Below are positions 43,563-56,300 of a DNA stretch of 64,000 nucleotides, piece by piece. The notes beneath the pieces were generated by a model. That model did no database searches and was not told the DNA's origin. It worked only from the letters and a program-made list of their open reading frames with translations. Position numbers and translations under genes: made by a program. How positions within the stretch are numbered: the stretch's first letter is position 1; each line of letters starts with the position of its first letter. The stretch is from Chelydra serpentina (Eukaryota > Chordata > Testudines > Chelydridae): positions 16,353,501-16,417,500 of the forward strand of contig JBAIAC010000027.1 of NCBI GenBank assembly GCA_037349315.1, given 5' to 3'.

Positions 43563-43685
43563 AAACAAGGAGGAAGGGTAGTCTTGTGTTTAAAGCACAG
43601 GACTGGAATCCAGGAGATCTGGGTTTAATTCTTGGCTCTGCCATGGACTCCCTGTATAACGTTAAGCAAATCAAGCGGTGCCAGG
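43563..43685 (+). repeat. MIR-type SINE, 5' half
   Basis: GGTAGTCTTGTGTTTAAAGC, ACTGGAATCCAGGAGATCTG and TTCTTGGCTCTGCCATGG. The 3' half is lost or diverged. Confidence 0.75.
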
Positions 43686-43689
43686 TTTT

Positions 43690-46033
43690 CAGAAGAGCTC
43701 AGGGTTCTTACTATTGCCAACTCTTGAAATTTTATTGCAAGTCACGATATTTAATGTTTTTCTTAAAGCCCCAACTCCTGGACTCGTGGTTATTTGAGAA
43801 TCTCCTTTTAGAAAAGAAGTAAGTTTCTTGTCCTCCTGGTTGCAGGAAAAAAGCTTTGAAAGCATGAACCCTAAAGGCTTAAAATCTGGAAAGCAAATAA
43901 AAATAAACCCATGTTTGTTTGTTTGTTTGTTTTGTTTTTTAAACTCTCGGTTTTTGAAAGCTTGGGGTTGCCAATACCGATTTAGACCCTGACTAAGTGG
44001 TGAGATGTTCAAAAATGCTCCGTGTGCTGGTTGTTGACCTCTCAAAAATCACTTGAAAAAACCCTTTTAGGTGGAGTTAAGATTGTTGTTACACAACAGG
44101 GGTTCTTCTCCCCATATCATTCTGGGCCTACTTATTTAGGTCCCTAAATGGGAACTGAACTCTCTGGAACATCTGGCCCAAATTGTGGGTGCTCAGCACT
44201 TTAGGAAATTCCGCCCTTAATATCTCTGTGCCTCAATTTCCAATCTTTTGTTTGTTTGTTGTGTCTGTTGCTTTATTTGGCTTATCTAGTTAGATTGCAG
44301 GCTCTTTGGGGCAGAGAGTGGCTCTTACTATGTGGTTGTACAGCTGCTAGCACAATGAGCTAGTAATGTGTTAGTTGGGGCCTTTAGGTGTAGTTGTAAT
44401 GTAAATAATAACAACCTTTGAAATCCCGGGCCAGACTCTGATTCCTCTGCTATCACCAAGAAAATTAGGAAGCCTAACTGTGATATGAACAAAAGAAGGG
44501 GAGAGAAGCACCAAATGAAATGTAAACTGTCAACAAAGTTCTGCTGGAGCTTCAGGTCTGACCCTGTCAAATCATAGCAGCATTGCTCTCTTAGTAATTT
44601 GTTGCCACTGTAACCGTCAGTTACAGCCACCAAGAGAACAGGCTGACTGATTTCTCTAAATCCTGATGATATAGTCTAAGCTGGTGCTGCATGAGCAAAT
44701 TGAAAAGGGTGATTTCTTTTTTCTCCTCCTGTCCTGCTATTTTAGTGAACAGGTAATGTTTCTCGCAGCTTCACATTAATTGCTCCTTTCAGCATCAGCT
44801 GGTGCACAGAGTGGTAAAATGAATGGTCATTTTCTAACCACTTTGATACAGTATTTTCAGAAAGATATGATTATCAGAACGAGGTAGATTCATGGAGAGA
44901 TCCTGGAAGTAGATGTGTGGGCAGTAAATTGCCCACATATATTTGCCGAGGGTGCCTGAAATTATCTACTAAACCAGCTGGATGAGGAGCATGAAGAAGG
45001 AAAGTAAAATGATTGGAGACGTGAGAAATAGTGCCAGTAAATAGTAAATAGGGCCAGATCCTGGTCCTGTTGAAGTCAATGGCAAAAAGCTCATGGACTT
45101 CAATAGCAGCAGGTTCAGGTCACAGGTCAGTGGGAGTTTGTTAGGAAACATGTGATGGGCAGATGATCCCCCTTGTTGTCTCTAACAAGGACTGAATTTA
45201 CTTCGCTGTTCTGAAGTGTGAAGAAATGCATGTTTTTCCTATAGAGAAGGAACATAACCTGCTCCCACTGATATCAATGGAGAGTTTTAATCTTGATTTC
45301 AATGCAAAGATAAGCTGCATTGCAGACATTCTACATTTAGGTATAAAAGGCATGAGGGGTCCTTTATTCAGAAGACCCATCTCTAGGGGTTCTGGTATAG
45401 ATGGCATCTGTAGACTTTGAGTCGATGCAAGCGTCCTGGTGTTAAATCCATTATTCCATTCCTGTGCAGATTACAAACTGAAAGACTGGGTCTACGAAAT
45501 ATATGGTGCAAATTACCACTCCACCTTTACATTTCACTCCCCGTTGCTGTCTGTTAGCATGTTCAGTTAGCATGTGGAGCTATCAATGGTGCTGTGGGGT
45601 CTCGGAAATATGCCAGAGGACTGGTAGTCACAACTCCTGCTTTCTATAACCTGTTGTTGTGTGACCTTATGGCCTGATTTTCAAAGGTGCAAATCACCTA
45701 TATTTTCCATTAACCTCAGTGAGAGCTGAGATTCATCAGCACCTCTGAAACTTAGGCCACAAATCTCTCTGTGCCTCAGTTTCCTCATCTGTGACATCAG
45801 AATAATGATAGCTACTTCCCAGGCACAACATAATGCTTGTAAAGAGCTTTGAGTTCCTGGATAAAAGGGTGTAATAGGAGAGAAAAGGATGATTGAACAG
45901 CACTTCATAGTGTAATTTTCATCTTCAAAGCCTAATGCAAACCTTTACTACTCATCCTGTCCATTTCTGATTAACATGAGAGAGTTTATTGGACTAGTTT
46001 GTAGGGTATGAATGGACATGGGTTTTAAAATCA
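43690..46033. other. No gene seen
   Basis: SINE pieces at 44215-44410 (AGGCTCTTTGGGGCAGAGAG) and 45755-45850 (CTCTCTGTGCCTCAGTTTCC). No exon recognised. Confidence 0.45.
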
Positions 46034-46078
46034 GGCACTTTATTTATTTATTTTATTTTATTTTATTTTATTATTTTG
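46034..46078. repeat. (TTTTA)n microsatellite
   Basis: TTTATTTA units pass into TTTTA units for about 45 bp, directly before an old hAT-like element. Confidence 0.85.
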
Positions 46079-46380
46079 ATTGGCACACCCACTAAAAGAG
46101 CCACCTCTTCATAACCTGTAGAAGACCTTGACACAACTTTAAAAATACAGCAGAACTAACACCCAAACTTAACTAAACAGCAGCAGTGCAATTCAGTATA
46201 GCTAAGCCGCTTCGTTTTCAGTTTAAATCGATTTTTCCCGAAAAATTCCCGGGTTTTACAAAAAGTATTATTCATTTTTTTCCGATTTTCACCCTACTTT
46301 TGTATCATTCTAATGTAAAAAAATTACTTGTTTTATTAGGAAAATACAGTACATTGCATGAGATATACATAGTACAATAA

Positions 46381-46653
46381 TACATTAGTCTGTGTGTATA
46401 TGCAAAGCTGCCAGTTGAAGGAAGGCTATGTGTTAGTCTAGAGGATACACACAATAAACAAACTGGAGCGCATGCAAGCTCTGAAGAAAATGAAAATCTG
46501 TATCAGAATATGTTCCAGAACCCAGGGAAGCATTGGAAAGTTTTAAAAAAAACAAAAGCAGAAGAGGATGAAGTTGAGTGTATACGCTGCGAATGGTGTG
46601 GCTTGGCATCTTGCAGGATCAGTGCCAGAATACACAACAGATTGCATGACTAA
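46381..46653 (+). pseudogene. BED zinc-finger relic of a hAT-like transposase
   Basis: An open stretch of 90 codons between stops (TAA at 46378 and TAA at 46651). Near its end it reads GKHWKVLKKTKAEEDEVECI, then RC, and closes RIHNRLHD. An aromatic anchor Trp, then C-x2-C (residues 67 and 70) and H-x3-H (85 and 89), form the BED-type finger found at the N terminus of hAT transposases and of genes derived from them. The rest of the transposase is not seen downstream. The AT-rich sequence before it (46190-46330) probably belongs to the same element. A domesticated exon is possible but unsupported. Confidence 0.6.
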
Positions 46654-46739
46654 CTTCCACAGGAAATCTTAACCCTAAAAAGATGATTGGGACTTTTATG
46701 TGTGTGGCTAGTGGCAGTGAAGGTCAGATGGGTTTCCAT

Positions 46740-47045
46740 CATTGTCATGATATGTATTATAGTAGTATCTGGAGGCTTCAACTGAGCTATGGCCCCATTG
46801 TGCTAGGTGCTGTACACCCGTACAGTAAAATAGAGTCCATGCCCCAAAGAACTTATAATGTAAAGACAGGACAGGTGAAGAATGTGAGAGAGTATGTTAT
46901 CCCTGTTTTATAGATGGAGTACAGAGGCACAAAGAGATTAAGTGACTTGCCCAAAATCACACGAGAAAGCTGTGGCAGAGTCGAGAATTTACCCTAGATC
47001 TCCAAAGTTCCAGTCCAGTGCCTTAACCACAAGACCATTCTTCCC
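46740..47045 (-). repeat. MIR-type SINE, reverse, with tail
   Basis: GCCCCATTGTGCTAGGTGCT, CCCCAAAGAACTTATAATG, AGTGACTTGCCCAAAATCAC and GTGCCTTAACCACAAGACC: reverse SINE layout from tail to head. Confidence 0.85.
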
Positions 47046-47269
47046 CTTTAAAGTGCTGTTAATATAGGAGGAAGTGAAAAGATTCAGTCTCTTTCCCCTC
47101 TTGCTCTCTCAAGGGGAAAAAAATGAGATCAAATCTTGCAGTTTTCAACCATGCAGAACTCCCATTGAGTAATAAATAACTTGCAGCAGCTTCTTGGAGT
47201 GATGGTCCCTGTTGTATTACCCATATGCACCATGCGTCCAGAGACAGATAATTTGAAAGTAGTGTGCAG

Positions 47270-47450
47270 CATTTATATAACATCTTATCATCATCCATAG
47301 ATCTCAAAGCAGGCAAGTACTGTCAGCTTCATTTTACAGGTGGAGGAAATGGACATTCAAAGAGGTTAATATGATTTGGCCACTGTCATACAGCTAGTGA
47401 GTGTCAGAACAGGGGAAAGAACCCAGTTGTGGTGTGCATTATCCACAGAG
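47270..47450 (-). repeat. MIR-type SINE, reverse, diverged
   Basis: TTCATTTTACAGGTGGAGGA, CCACTGTCATACAGCTAGTG and AGTGTCAGAACAGG. Confidence 0.6.
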
Positions 47451-49559
47451 GTCATTGCAAGTTTTGAATGTGTAAAGACCAGGTAATTACTGCAAGTTTT
47501 GACTAATGGATAATAAAAAGAGAAATTACAGAAAAAAATCAAAAAAACCTGGAACAGATTTAGTAACTGGGAAGAATAATTCTTTTAGAATATTAACTAA
47601 TGGATGAATGCATTTACTTAACATATTGAAGTGGGTCTGCTGTGGTTTTTTAATCAAACAGATGGGTAAAAGATTATGAACAAAAATGAGATCTGAATAC
47701 AATGAATGCGTTTAATTACTGAAAAAGAAGAAGAGGGTTTGTTTTTAAACTCAAGGAGTGAGCTAAAGTATTTTTCTACATTGTACATTCAGAAAGTCTC
47801 AAAGATTGTTTTCCTTAAATCCAGGTTATTACTGTTTTAATGGTTTGGCACAAATGTTGGATCCATGACTGAAGTTAGCAGGATACTTGACACAATGCAA
47901 GGAAAGATTGTTTGGTTAGTGATGTCTGAATGGCCAAAGGAATATGAGGGAAGTTGTTCTTTGTAGCTGGAAGCTGTGACCAATGGACTCCTTTGTGTTG
48001 TGTTGAATTTCTCAAGGGCAAAAATTGTTGGTGATAGTAACATTTAGCACACATACAGTGCTCTTAGCCACTTTTGTGAAACATACTGGGATCTATGGAT
48101 TACATATAATTTCCATTTTATAGATGGGAAAACTGAGTAAATCGGTGAGTAAATCAGTAATGAGGAATACACTCCATAGTCCAATGCCATATCCCTTGAA
48201 CCATGCCTTATTAAATTAGCTTCTCTCCTAGTGTTATGAACCACATCTATACAATATGTTTCTACTCCTGCTTTTTATTCTGAGATGTGATTTGGATCTA
48301 CGTACCCCTGTGAGGTGTGGGCAATTGAGGGTTCTAGAGCACTTGTATTGCTTGTCAAGGTGGTTCTATCTTTGCGGGTTGCTAAGAATCCTGTTGTAAA
48401 ACCCCTTCTAATTACTATTTTGCTTGTTTTCCAGATCAATTCAGGAATGGTTTATAGTAGCTGTTACTTTACCAATTCCTAATGTTACAAATTAATGGTT
48501 TATGCCACTTGAAAGCTTGGAAAGCCAGATATCCCACTGCAACTAGTTATTGCCGCTATCATATTGAACTTCTTACATGAAGGTGCTTTTCCTTTTTGTT
48601 GTCTGTCATTCCCTGTCCAACTTGAATGGATGCATGCTGAGGATTATCCCATTCCCTCGTCGCTCAAGCCTGCTATACCCACTAGATAACATGTAGCTCT
48701 TCGGGCTAAGGCATGGAGAATTGAGGTTTCAGCTCTAATCCTTTGTGAAAGGCCACCATTCTTTCCCTTCTAATCACTCCCTCCTCTCCAAGTGAAGATC
48801 GGTGTTTCTGCCCGTGCCTGATGGACCATGCCTGCAGTCACTTAGCAGAGAGTTTGCAGGCACAGATATGCTATGCTCTCTCTGCATTTGGCCAAGGAGC
48901 AAAGGACTGAAATCATGCCACGTAAAAGGTAGGCCTTGCTGCAGGGCCAGCCTCAAATCTCTTTCCTGTTGGCAGTCATTAAAATAGGATATAGACTACC
49001 TCACCTTTGCCAAAATCAAAAGAATTGTATGATGGAGAGAGCCAGTTTTTTAGTTTTGCTCTTATCCCCACAAAGAGGGGCCTGCAGAAGGAGACCATGA
49101 GAAACCCCTTTATTAGGTACAATCTGAGAATGTCATTGGGTGGGTCCCAGGGTAAAAGCATTGACACAGGGCAGAATGATCAAACCCATTTAGGTGCTTC
49201 AGATCATTAAAGTGGCCAATGTGTGTGAGTGTAGGAGGGATGAAGCAAAGTAAATACAACAAGTGCCTGTTTTTAATCTCCAGACAAAAGCGCAGATCAG
49301 TGAAGCTGAAAGAAGGGAATTTATCTTGGCCAGAGGCAAGAGTGGGAAAGTGAAAGTAAATCTCATTCCCATTGATAAAAGGCTCTGTGTTTGCCTTCAC
49401 CTCTGTGTGCCAAGTGAGGCCAAGCTGCTTTTGCCACTTTTTAAATTAATTCTCCCTTTCATTGCACCTATCTCATTCTCCAAGCACACTGAATAATTAA
49501 CAAAACATAAATTTTATCACAACAAATTCAATGCTACTCAGGCCTTTGTCTGTACTTGG
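47451..49559. other. No gene seen
   Basis: A diverged reverse MIR is at about 48090-48210 (TTTTATAGATGGGAAAACTG). Nothing coding recognised. Confidence 0.45.
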
Positions 49560-49663
49560 TAGGGTGACCAGATAGCACGTATGAAAAATCGGGATGGGGT
49601 GGGGGTGGGTGGGCAAAGAGGGCCTATATAAGATAAATCCCAAATGTCAGGACTGTCACCCTA
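49560..49663. mobile_element. hAT-like MITE (TAGGGTGACC family), copy 3
   Basis: The ends TAGGGTGACCAGA and, inverted, TAGGGTGACAGT are flanked by a perfect 8-bp duplication GTACTTGG (49552-49559 and 49664-49671). It is shorter than the copies at 2018 and 11320 owing to a small deletion before the right end. Confidence 0.9.
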
Positions 49664-49671
49664 GTACTTGG

Positions 49672-50879
49672 GATTAGTCCTGACTTAACCATTAGTAGCC
49701 AGCAACCAATGGAGCTGCACAGGTGCAAACCTGAAGTGTAGCTTACAAAATCTGACCTTTACACTGGCTGAGTTTACACAAGCTTCAATAAACTCCATTG
49801 GTGCAAATTGGAGCTTTCCTTGTCTATACTTGGGGTTTGAACTGGTGCAGCTACACTAGTTATTGGCCACCATTGGCTGAATCCCAAGAATTGGCCAATA
49901 CATTAGATAGAAACATTTGCTGCATGGACTGGGGAATAGCACAGCATTGGGGGGGGGGGGGGGATCCTTATTTTATAGCATACTGCAATATCTTGAAATA
50001 ATGGTCCAAAACACTACAGTTTATAGTAGCCATACTGAAGGGATTGGGATTATTGCTTTAGAATACTGTAGAATTTTATTTTACATGAGGATTAACTGGT
50101 CCACCACACATTTACATTTACTCCTGTGAGTTTTTAGTATATCCATTGAGCGTTGCTATTTACACTGCTTACCTTCATTAGAGGAACGTGGTGTTAATTA
50201 ATGACATTGCCCTACAATGTTAAGGCTCCAGGTTTGTATGTAGTCTTCCAGGCAACCATGTATTTGAGGTTTGCCAGCTCATGGGATTTCTGCTCAGCCC
50301 TACTTTACAGGCTGAACACAATATTTTATATTTAAAGAGCACCAAGTATATAATTATAATAATTAATACCTTGTCGCAAAAGAGCGCTTCCAGTACTTTT
50401 TCCTCAACACCCAGTTCTTTATTCTTTGTAGGTGTTGTCTTACAGTCTAGGAGAACCCCCTTTTTAGTTTTGTATTTAAATTAGTTATGATATCCTCCAG
50501 TTTATTACAGTACCTGGAGTCTCATGTTTAACTTGAAGCGCATAAGTAAGTAGACCCCATTGAAGATAGTGCTGTATTGCAACCTTTAAGTTAACCTTGC
50601 GCTGTTGATTTCTTTGGCTGTATTGAAACCCTAGAGTCTACAGTTTTTGTCCCCTTCCTTTTACATGTGTGGTATAATAAATAAAAAGCATTTGGGATAC
50701 AGTAGCTTGGTTATCTGTGGCTCTAACAGGGCAAATCATTTGTAATGAAGAATTTTACTGAATATTCCCTAAATCTGATAGTTGTCTGTGAGCAGATAGG
50801 GATTTTTGCTGATTTAGAAATGATTTGCCAAATAACTTATTTGGACAATTTTTTGGCCTGTAGCTTGTTTCAAAGCTTA
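49672..50879. other. No gene seen
   Basis: A G-run lies at about 49950-49963. The rest is plain. Confidence 0.4.
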
Positions 50880-51186
50880 GGTCATGTCTACACTACCACT
50901 TATGTCAGCAAAACATATGTCACTCAGGAGTGTGAAAAAACACTCTCCCCCCCCCCGCCCCCCCCGCCCCCAAGCTACATAAATGTCACTGGCATAAGTA
51001 GTAGTGTTCACAGTGCTATGTCGGTGGGAGAGCTTCTCCTGCCAACATAGCTACCGCTGCTCGTTGGGGGTGGTTTAATTATGTCGACGGGAGAGCTCTC
51101 TCCTATTGGCATAGAGCGGCTACACGAGAGATCAGGTGCATCAATCGCAGCTGTGCCGCTGTAAAGTCTCTAGTGTAGACATAGCC
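50880..51186. mobile_element. Harbinger-like MITE
   Basis: The ends GGTCATGTCTACACTA and, inverted, GGCTATGTCTACACTA are flanked by TTA on both sides (50877-50879 and 51187-51189). Internal C-run and GAGAGCTTCTCCTGCC-like palindromes. No coding capacity. Confidence 0.85.
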
Positions 51187-51189
51187 TTA

Positions 51190-52269
51190 GAGACAGATTT
51201 CCAGTACGAACACTCGTGTTTGCAAATTTTAAAATGTGCTTTATATGACTATTCCCCCATGTTTCCTTAATTTCATTGTTAGCATGCAACTCCCCAAGTC
51301 TTGTAACCTCCCCATAGTTACTCAAGAGAGGAGAGAGTTGGGCCCTATGTATTAGTATTAATGGCGCTTATGAAGTTAGAGGAATACAGCAGCTGAGCTA
51401 ATAGCAGAGTGTTTTTACTGAGTATCTAAACAAGATGCAAAACATTACACTCTGTGTACTTGTCTGTCTAATCTTGTCTAAGAAAATCCTTATAATGGGA
51501 ATGAAATCCTATTGCAAACTGCTGATTAATCAGCAGCTGCTTGGATGGCTGGACACTAGAATAGCAGGCAATTATTAGACAGATTCAGCAAAATAAGCAG
51601 AGTGACTTCAGTCCTCTTTCACAAGCAAAGACACTTCAGAATCGTGGTTGCTTTCAGAGTCCTCTTGTTGGCCCAGGAAGTGCAGGTGAAGTCAGTTGTT
51701 ACCATCGCAGTTCCCCTCACCCACAATATTTCTGCATCTTGTTATTGACCGCTTGCTCATGAAGGTGCACAATGCTGTCAGTTTCTTCTGCAAGCGGGCC
51801 GTGCGCCACTCTGTTGGAAAGCTTGGAAGTTCTGAGAGAGAGGCATTTGCTGACTGGGTATAACCAAGATGGAGGCAGAATGAAAAGGGATTGTACTCCA
51901 TGATAACTCTATGCTAATTGATGCTATCTGAAGTTTTGGCCCTTTGTTTCTATTTTTTACGCCACTTAACTTAGGTTATTGGATTCTGACTGGCTAGTGA
52001 GCATTAATTAGTATGAGCCATCTAGCTGAGGTCACGTTGCTGGGTGGCATGTTGTTTACTACTTCATTTTCCTCCAGCCATCTCCTTCTCCTCCCCCCCC
52101 CCCCCGCTCCGCCGCAATGAACACCAGTAATAGCTAGAAGATTATTCTGTGGCAATGGGAGAATTTCATTCTCAAGGGCCATTGTGGAAGCAGCACCTTC
52201 TTTTCTATTTCATTTTTAAGAATCTTATGAATAATTTATGTCTAAACTCCTCCTGTTCCTCCTCCTCCT
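51190..52269. other. No gene seen
   Basis: No exon or bounded repeat recognised. A C-run lies at about 52096-52107. Confidence 0.4.
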
Positions 52270-52535
52270 CATTTATTATTAGAGTTGGCCCTAACTGAAA
52301 TTATAGCCCCATAATACTAATCAGTGTAAAGATACAGTCCTTACCTTGAAGAGTACACTCTGCATAGAAAAGATGGACAAAGGAAGTATTATTTGTTCTT
52401 ATTTTGCAGATTAGGATCACACACACACACACACAATTAAGTGACTTGCCCAATGTCACAGAGAGAGTCTGTGGCAGAGCCTGCAATTAAACTCAGATCT
52501 CCCGAGTCCCAGTTCTGTGCCTTAATCCCAAAGGC
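52270..52535 (-). repeat. MIR-type SINE, reverse, with (CA)n
   Basis: TTAAGTGACTTGCCCAATGT, CACAGAGAGAGTCTGTGGCA and TGTGCCTTAATCCCAAAGGC. A short (CA)n run sits at about 52419-52434. Confidence 0.75.
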
Positions 52536-53227
52536 ATCCTTCCTCTCTGTGAAATACAGCAGATAGTCCACAATACATCACCATGTCCTGGCTTTTACGT
52601 TGCCAAACTTTATCTGGATAGCAGGCTCCTCCAGCTTCTTGACTGACGTATTCTAGTATTTTAACATTTACTTGAGTTATATAACAGCCAAACAATCTGT
52701 TTTGTGAGTTTAATATAAACCTAATTCCAGTGAGTCACATGCCGTGCTTAGAATGATGCAAAGTTAATGAGTCGGGGGGAGTGAGGGTGATTCTTTCTGG
52801 GCTTCGGCATGGAAATCTCTTGCTGCCTGAAATATCCCTGATGCCTCATAGTCAAGTAAAGCTGCCAGTTTTCCTCCCCCAGTCACTTTCCATCATTGGA
52901 GGCTTGTTCTGAAACTTTGAAAGAGCAGCTGATGGATCACATCAGCTCTCATTCTTCAATACCATCAAGCCCAGTGGTCTTCATTAGAGTGCTTTATATG
53001 CCACAAGCAGTTGTCTGTAGCTATCTCCAAAAGAGGTATGCATGGTTGTCCCAAATTCTCTATGATCTTGGCCATTATTTAAGTGCATTGCAGGGCAGAG
53101 GAAAGGGGTGTGTCTTGTGGGGCGGGGAGAGAGAATTATAATAGCCACACAGTTCAAAAACCACAGCCCGGTTCTTGTCCTGTAGAAACATGCCTTTTCT
53201 AAACAATCAAAAAGTGCAACATCCACT
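52536..53227. other. No gene seen
   Basis: Nothing recognised. Confidence 0.4.
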
Positions 53228-53310
53228 AGGGCCAAATCCTCAGATGGTGTAAATCAGCATAACACCACTGAAGTCAATAGAGCTATGCCAGTTTACACCA
53301 GCTGATGCTC
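53228..53310. repeat. Short palindromic repeat, clearest copy of the TGAAGTCAAT module
   Basis: GGGCCAAATCCTCAGATGGT and GTAAATCAGCATAAC, centre CACTGAAGTCAATAGAG, then TATGCCAGTTTACACCAGCT: an 80-bp imperfect palindrome. Partial copies occur near 1745, 19110, 26460, 35410, 45060, 53550, 58200, 59280, 62095 and 63480. Confidence 0.7.
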
Positions 53311-56300
53311 TCGTCTCTTCTTAATGTCAAAGTGAATGTATCTAGATGTTCTTTCATGTGCACTGAATTCTAGTATGCAGAATGGCCCTCTGTTTTAGCT
53401 CACAAATGTTAATGCTGTCCACATGTACATGGCATAGTTCCAAGCATGACTCTGACAGCAGTTCTGAGCAAGACCAGTCTACATCAGTTTAATAGTTTGG
53501 CTGGTCTCCTGGGCATGAACTGGTAACTGAGTCAGTGCAATTAGATTTAGGGCCTGATCTCACTCCAGTTCAAGTCAAAATAAAACTCCCATTGAGTTCA
53601 GTGCAAATGGGATTAGGCCATAGTATTGTCTGATGTCTTTCAGGGAAATCTTCTCATGCTGCAGACACCTTTCAGGGTCCCACTAACGGTTGAGAAGTGA
53701 GATCCATCAGTAGCAAACCAGTGTGCTGGAACATAACCTAGCCATCACAGGGGCACAGCTGAGCATGATTTAAAATGATAAAACACAGCAGCGCTGAAGG
53801 ATTTTTTTCTTTTAAACTTGGTCAGTGAATATGTTGGATGTACAAGAGGAAGGACCAGCAACACTTTCTTGAGCCACACTAATGCAAACAGGTGGTGTGC
53901 AAACATCCCACACAACTCAGACAGCTTAGTTTGCAACACCCTTGCTGTTTGAGTCCAATGCACCACTGGCAGAGTCATGTCCCTCTGGTGGTTTTTGTGA
54001 TGTGCACAAGTGGAGATCAGAATAAGGTCACCAAATACTTGTAAGAAGATTTTGAACTGGAGGTTCCAGACAGGAAATACTGATCTACAGAACTCACTGT
54101 GCCACCTGGCTGCTTGATCTTGAGTTTAGCTGTTTAAGTAACCCAGCATGTCTCTTGTTTGTAACTTGCCTATTGAATCATTATCTTCAGAAGGGAAGGG
54201 AAGTGCTGGCTTATGATACCCAGTCAAAGCATGCAAAGCACTTATAAATTATTTTCATCTCCCAATAGCCTAATTTCCATTGTTTCACCCCGCCCTTCCT
54301 TATAGCCTTGTGTCTGCCATCCCTGCAAAGATTTTCTGATCACATTCTACTCTCTTTTAGAAATTGAGGTGCTCACTTTAGATTCTTTGTTTCTCTTTTT
54401 GATGCTTCACGGATTCAGTCACATCGAGCCAAGTTGCTGTCTTACTAGCACACTCCCTGGTTGTAGGCAGCTGAGCAGGCCTGACACTTCAGGGATCTTT
54501 TCCATTCACACTGAGCCAATTATTGAGAGATGCCAATGGTGCAACCTTAGAAGCCTGGAAAAAACCCACAGGTCTGGAATTTCGGAGCCTCATGTGTTCA
54601 AGGGTTTGCAAGTATTTCCAACCACACCCAAGTGGAGTTTCTTGATGAGTAAAAGGGAAAATGTTAGTTTCTCTTGCAGTGGAGACATTTACAAGCAAAT
54701 CCTAAACTTGAACTTCTTCCGTCTGCACCAATGAATACGTGAAGCCCTGCTCAAGAAGGCGAGGCAGGCAGGGAGTGAAATTCATCTGGGGGAATCAGTA
54801 CGCTGGAGCAGTAACAAAAACAAACAGAACATCCATGTTGAAAAATTGGAGTTTAAAAATGTTTGCTTATAATCAAAATGATGCTATGGTAACTGGGAAG
54901 AGAATGTTTGATTTACAACTGATAGGCTTCCTTAGAAAGGCTGCAGTAGCTACTGATGACTGTTTTGTGGTTTTTAGTTCCAATAATGTCTCTTACATTA
55001 ATAGATAGCTGCTTATAGTCTTATCTCTGTGTTAAACACTCAGACAAAGAATTTTGTTATCTAGGGTCCAGTCCAACTTGTATTAAAGCCTGTGAACAGA
55101 CGCCAATGACTTTATTTGGACCTTTTTTAAATCTAAAGAGTGGGGGGGGGGGGGGCTCAAGATCTCAGCACCCACATTTGGGGTCAGATTTTTCAGCCAC
55201 TCCAATTGGAGCTTGGCATCCAACATGCACCTAACATGCTGAGCTCTTTTGAAAAGCTGGCCCCAATTGCAGGTGCTGATCCCTTCTGAAGTCCTTAGTA
55301 TCTGCATCGGCTGGAACTCAGTAATAGAAGTGAGCTGTGCCAAATTACCTGGCTGTCCTTTGACTAGCTCTGTCTCCCAGGAGAGCTCTGTGGTTGAGGT
55401 ACACTTGCATATCTACCTGGCTTGTACAATTATCGTTTCATCTCCACCCCAATGATGCTCTCATAACCCGATGGCCATGGTCACGCATCAGTGTTGCTAG
55501 AGGAATTCTGCATGGGAGTCTTCATAGACAGCCTTTGTGAACACAGCTGAGATAAACGCTTTACAGAACTAAATGCAGTAACAGCTAATCCCTCAGAGCA
55601 GTCACCTGGGTCCTGCACGATGAACAGAGGCTTTGCTGCTTTGATTAACAGCACTGGCAGGAACATTAATTCACATTTCCTTTGGAAATGAGCGGTATCT
55701 ATCAAGAAGAAGTTAAGGGACTAAATACCATTTGGAATATTGAGGTGGGTTTCCTGACCCAATATGTAGATATAAAATCTAGATCAATAATGTGCTCAGT
55801 ATTTATTAGTAAATATGCACTAATTCTGTCACTCTGAGGAGATTCACTGTAGTGGAGAGGGTCAACACAAGGCCTCTGCAATGCTTGAGACCCACTTACA
55901 TCCCATTTTCAGGATTTAAGTGATGTATAGGTCTTGTACTGGTCTTCTGCACTGGGGTGAAATTCTCTCTGGGCATATGCTGAGCTTGCTATATTAACAA
56001 CTGACAAACTATCAACCAGCAGTTAAGGGACACATCCCAATTTTTAAAGCCTCAGCAAGACCCAAAATACCCTGATTCTCTCCTCCCCAGGCTCCCCAGC
56101 AAAAGCCTCAGCAAATAAAAGCACTTTGCTGTGCCAGTGTTGTCAACTCTTGCCATTTTATTGTATCTTACACTTTTTAAGCCAATCCCATCATTTTGAG
56201 GGGCCTGAGTCCTGATTGTTTGAACGCTTGTTGTTGGCAATACTGCTGTGCTCCTTCAATATCAACAAACACAGACCCTGAGTGTTGGAGCAGTGGGGAA

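Noticed and set aside
54369..54734. 121-codon open frame
   Set aside because: Composition looks non-coding and I see no family motif, start context or flanking splice signals.
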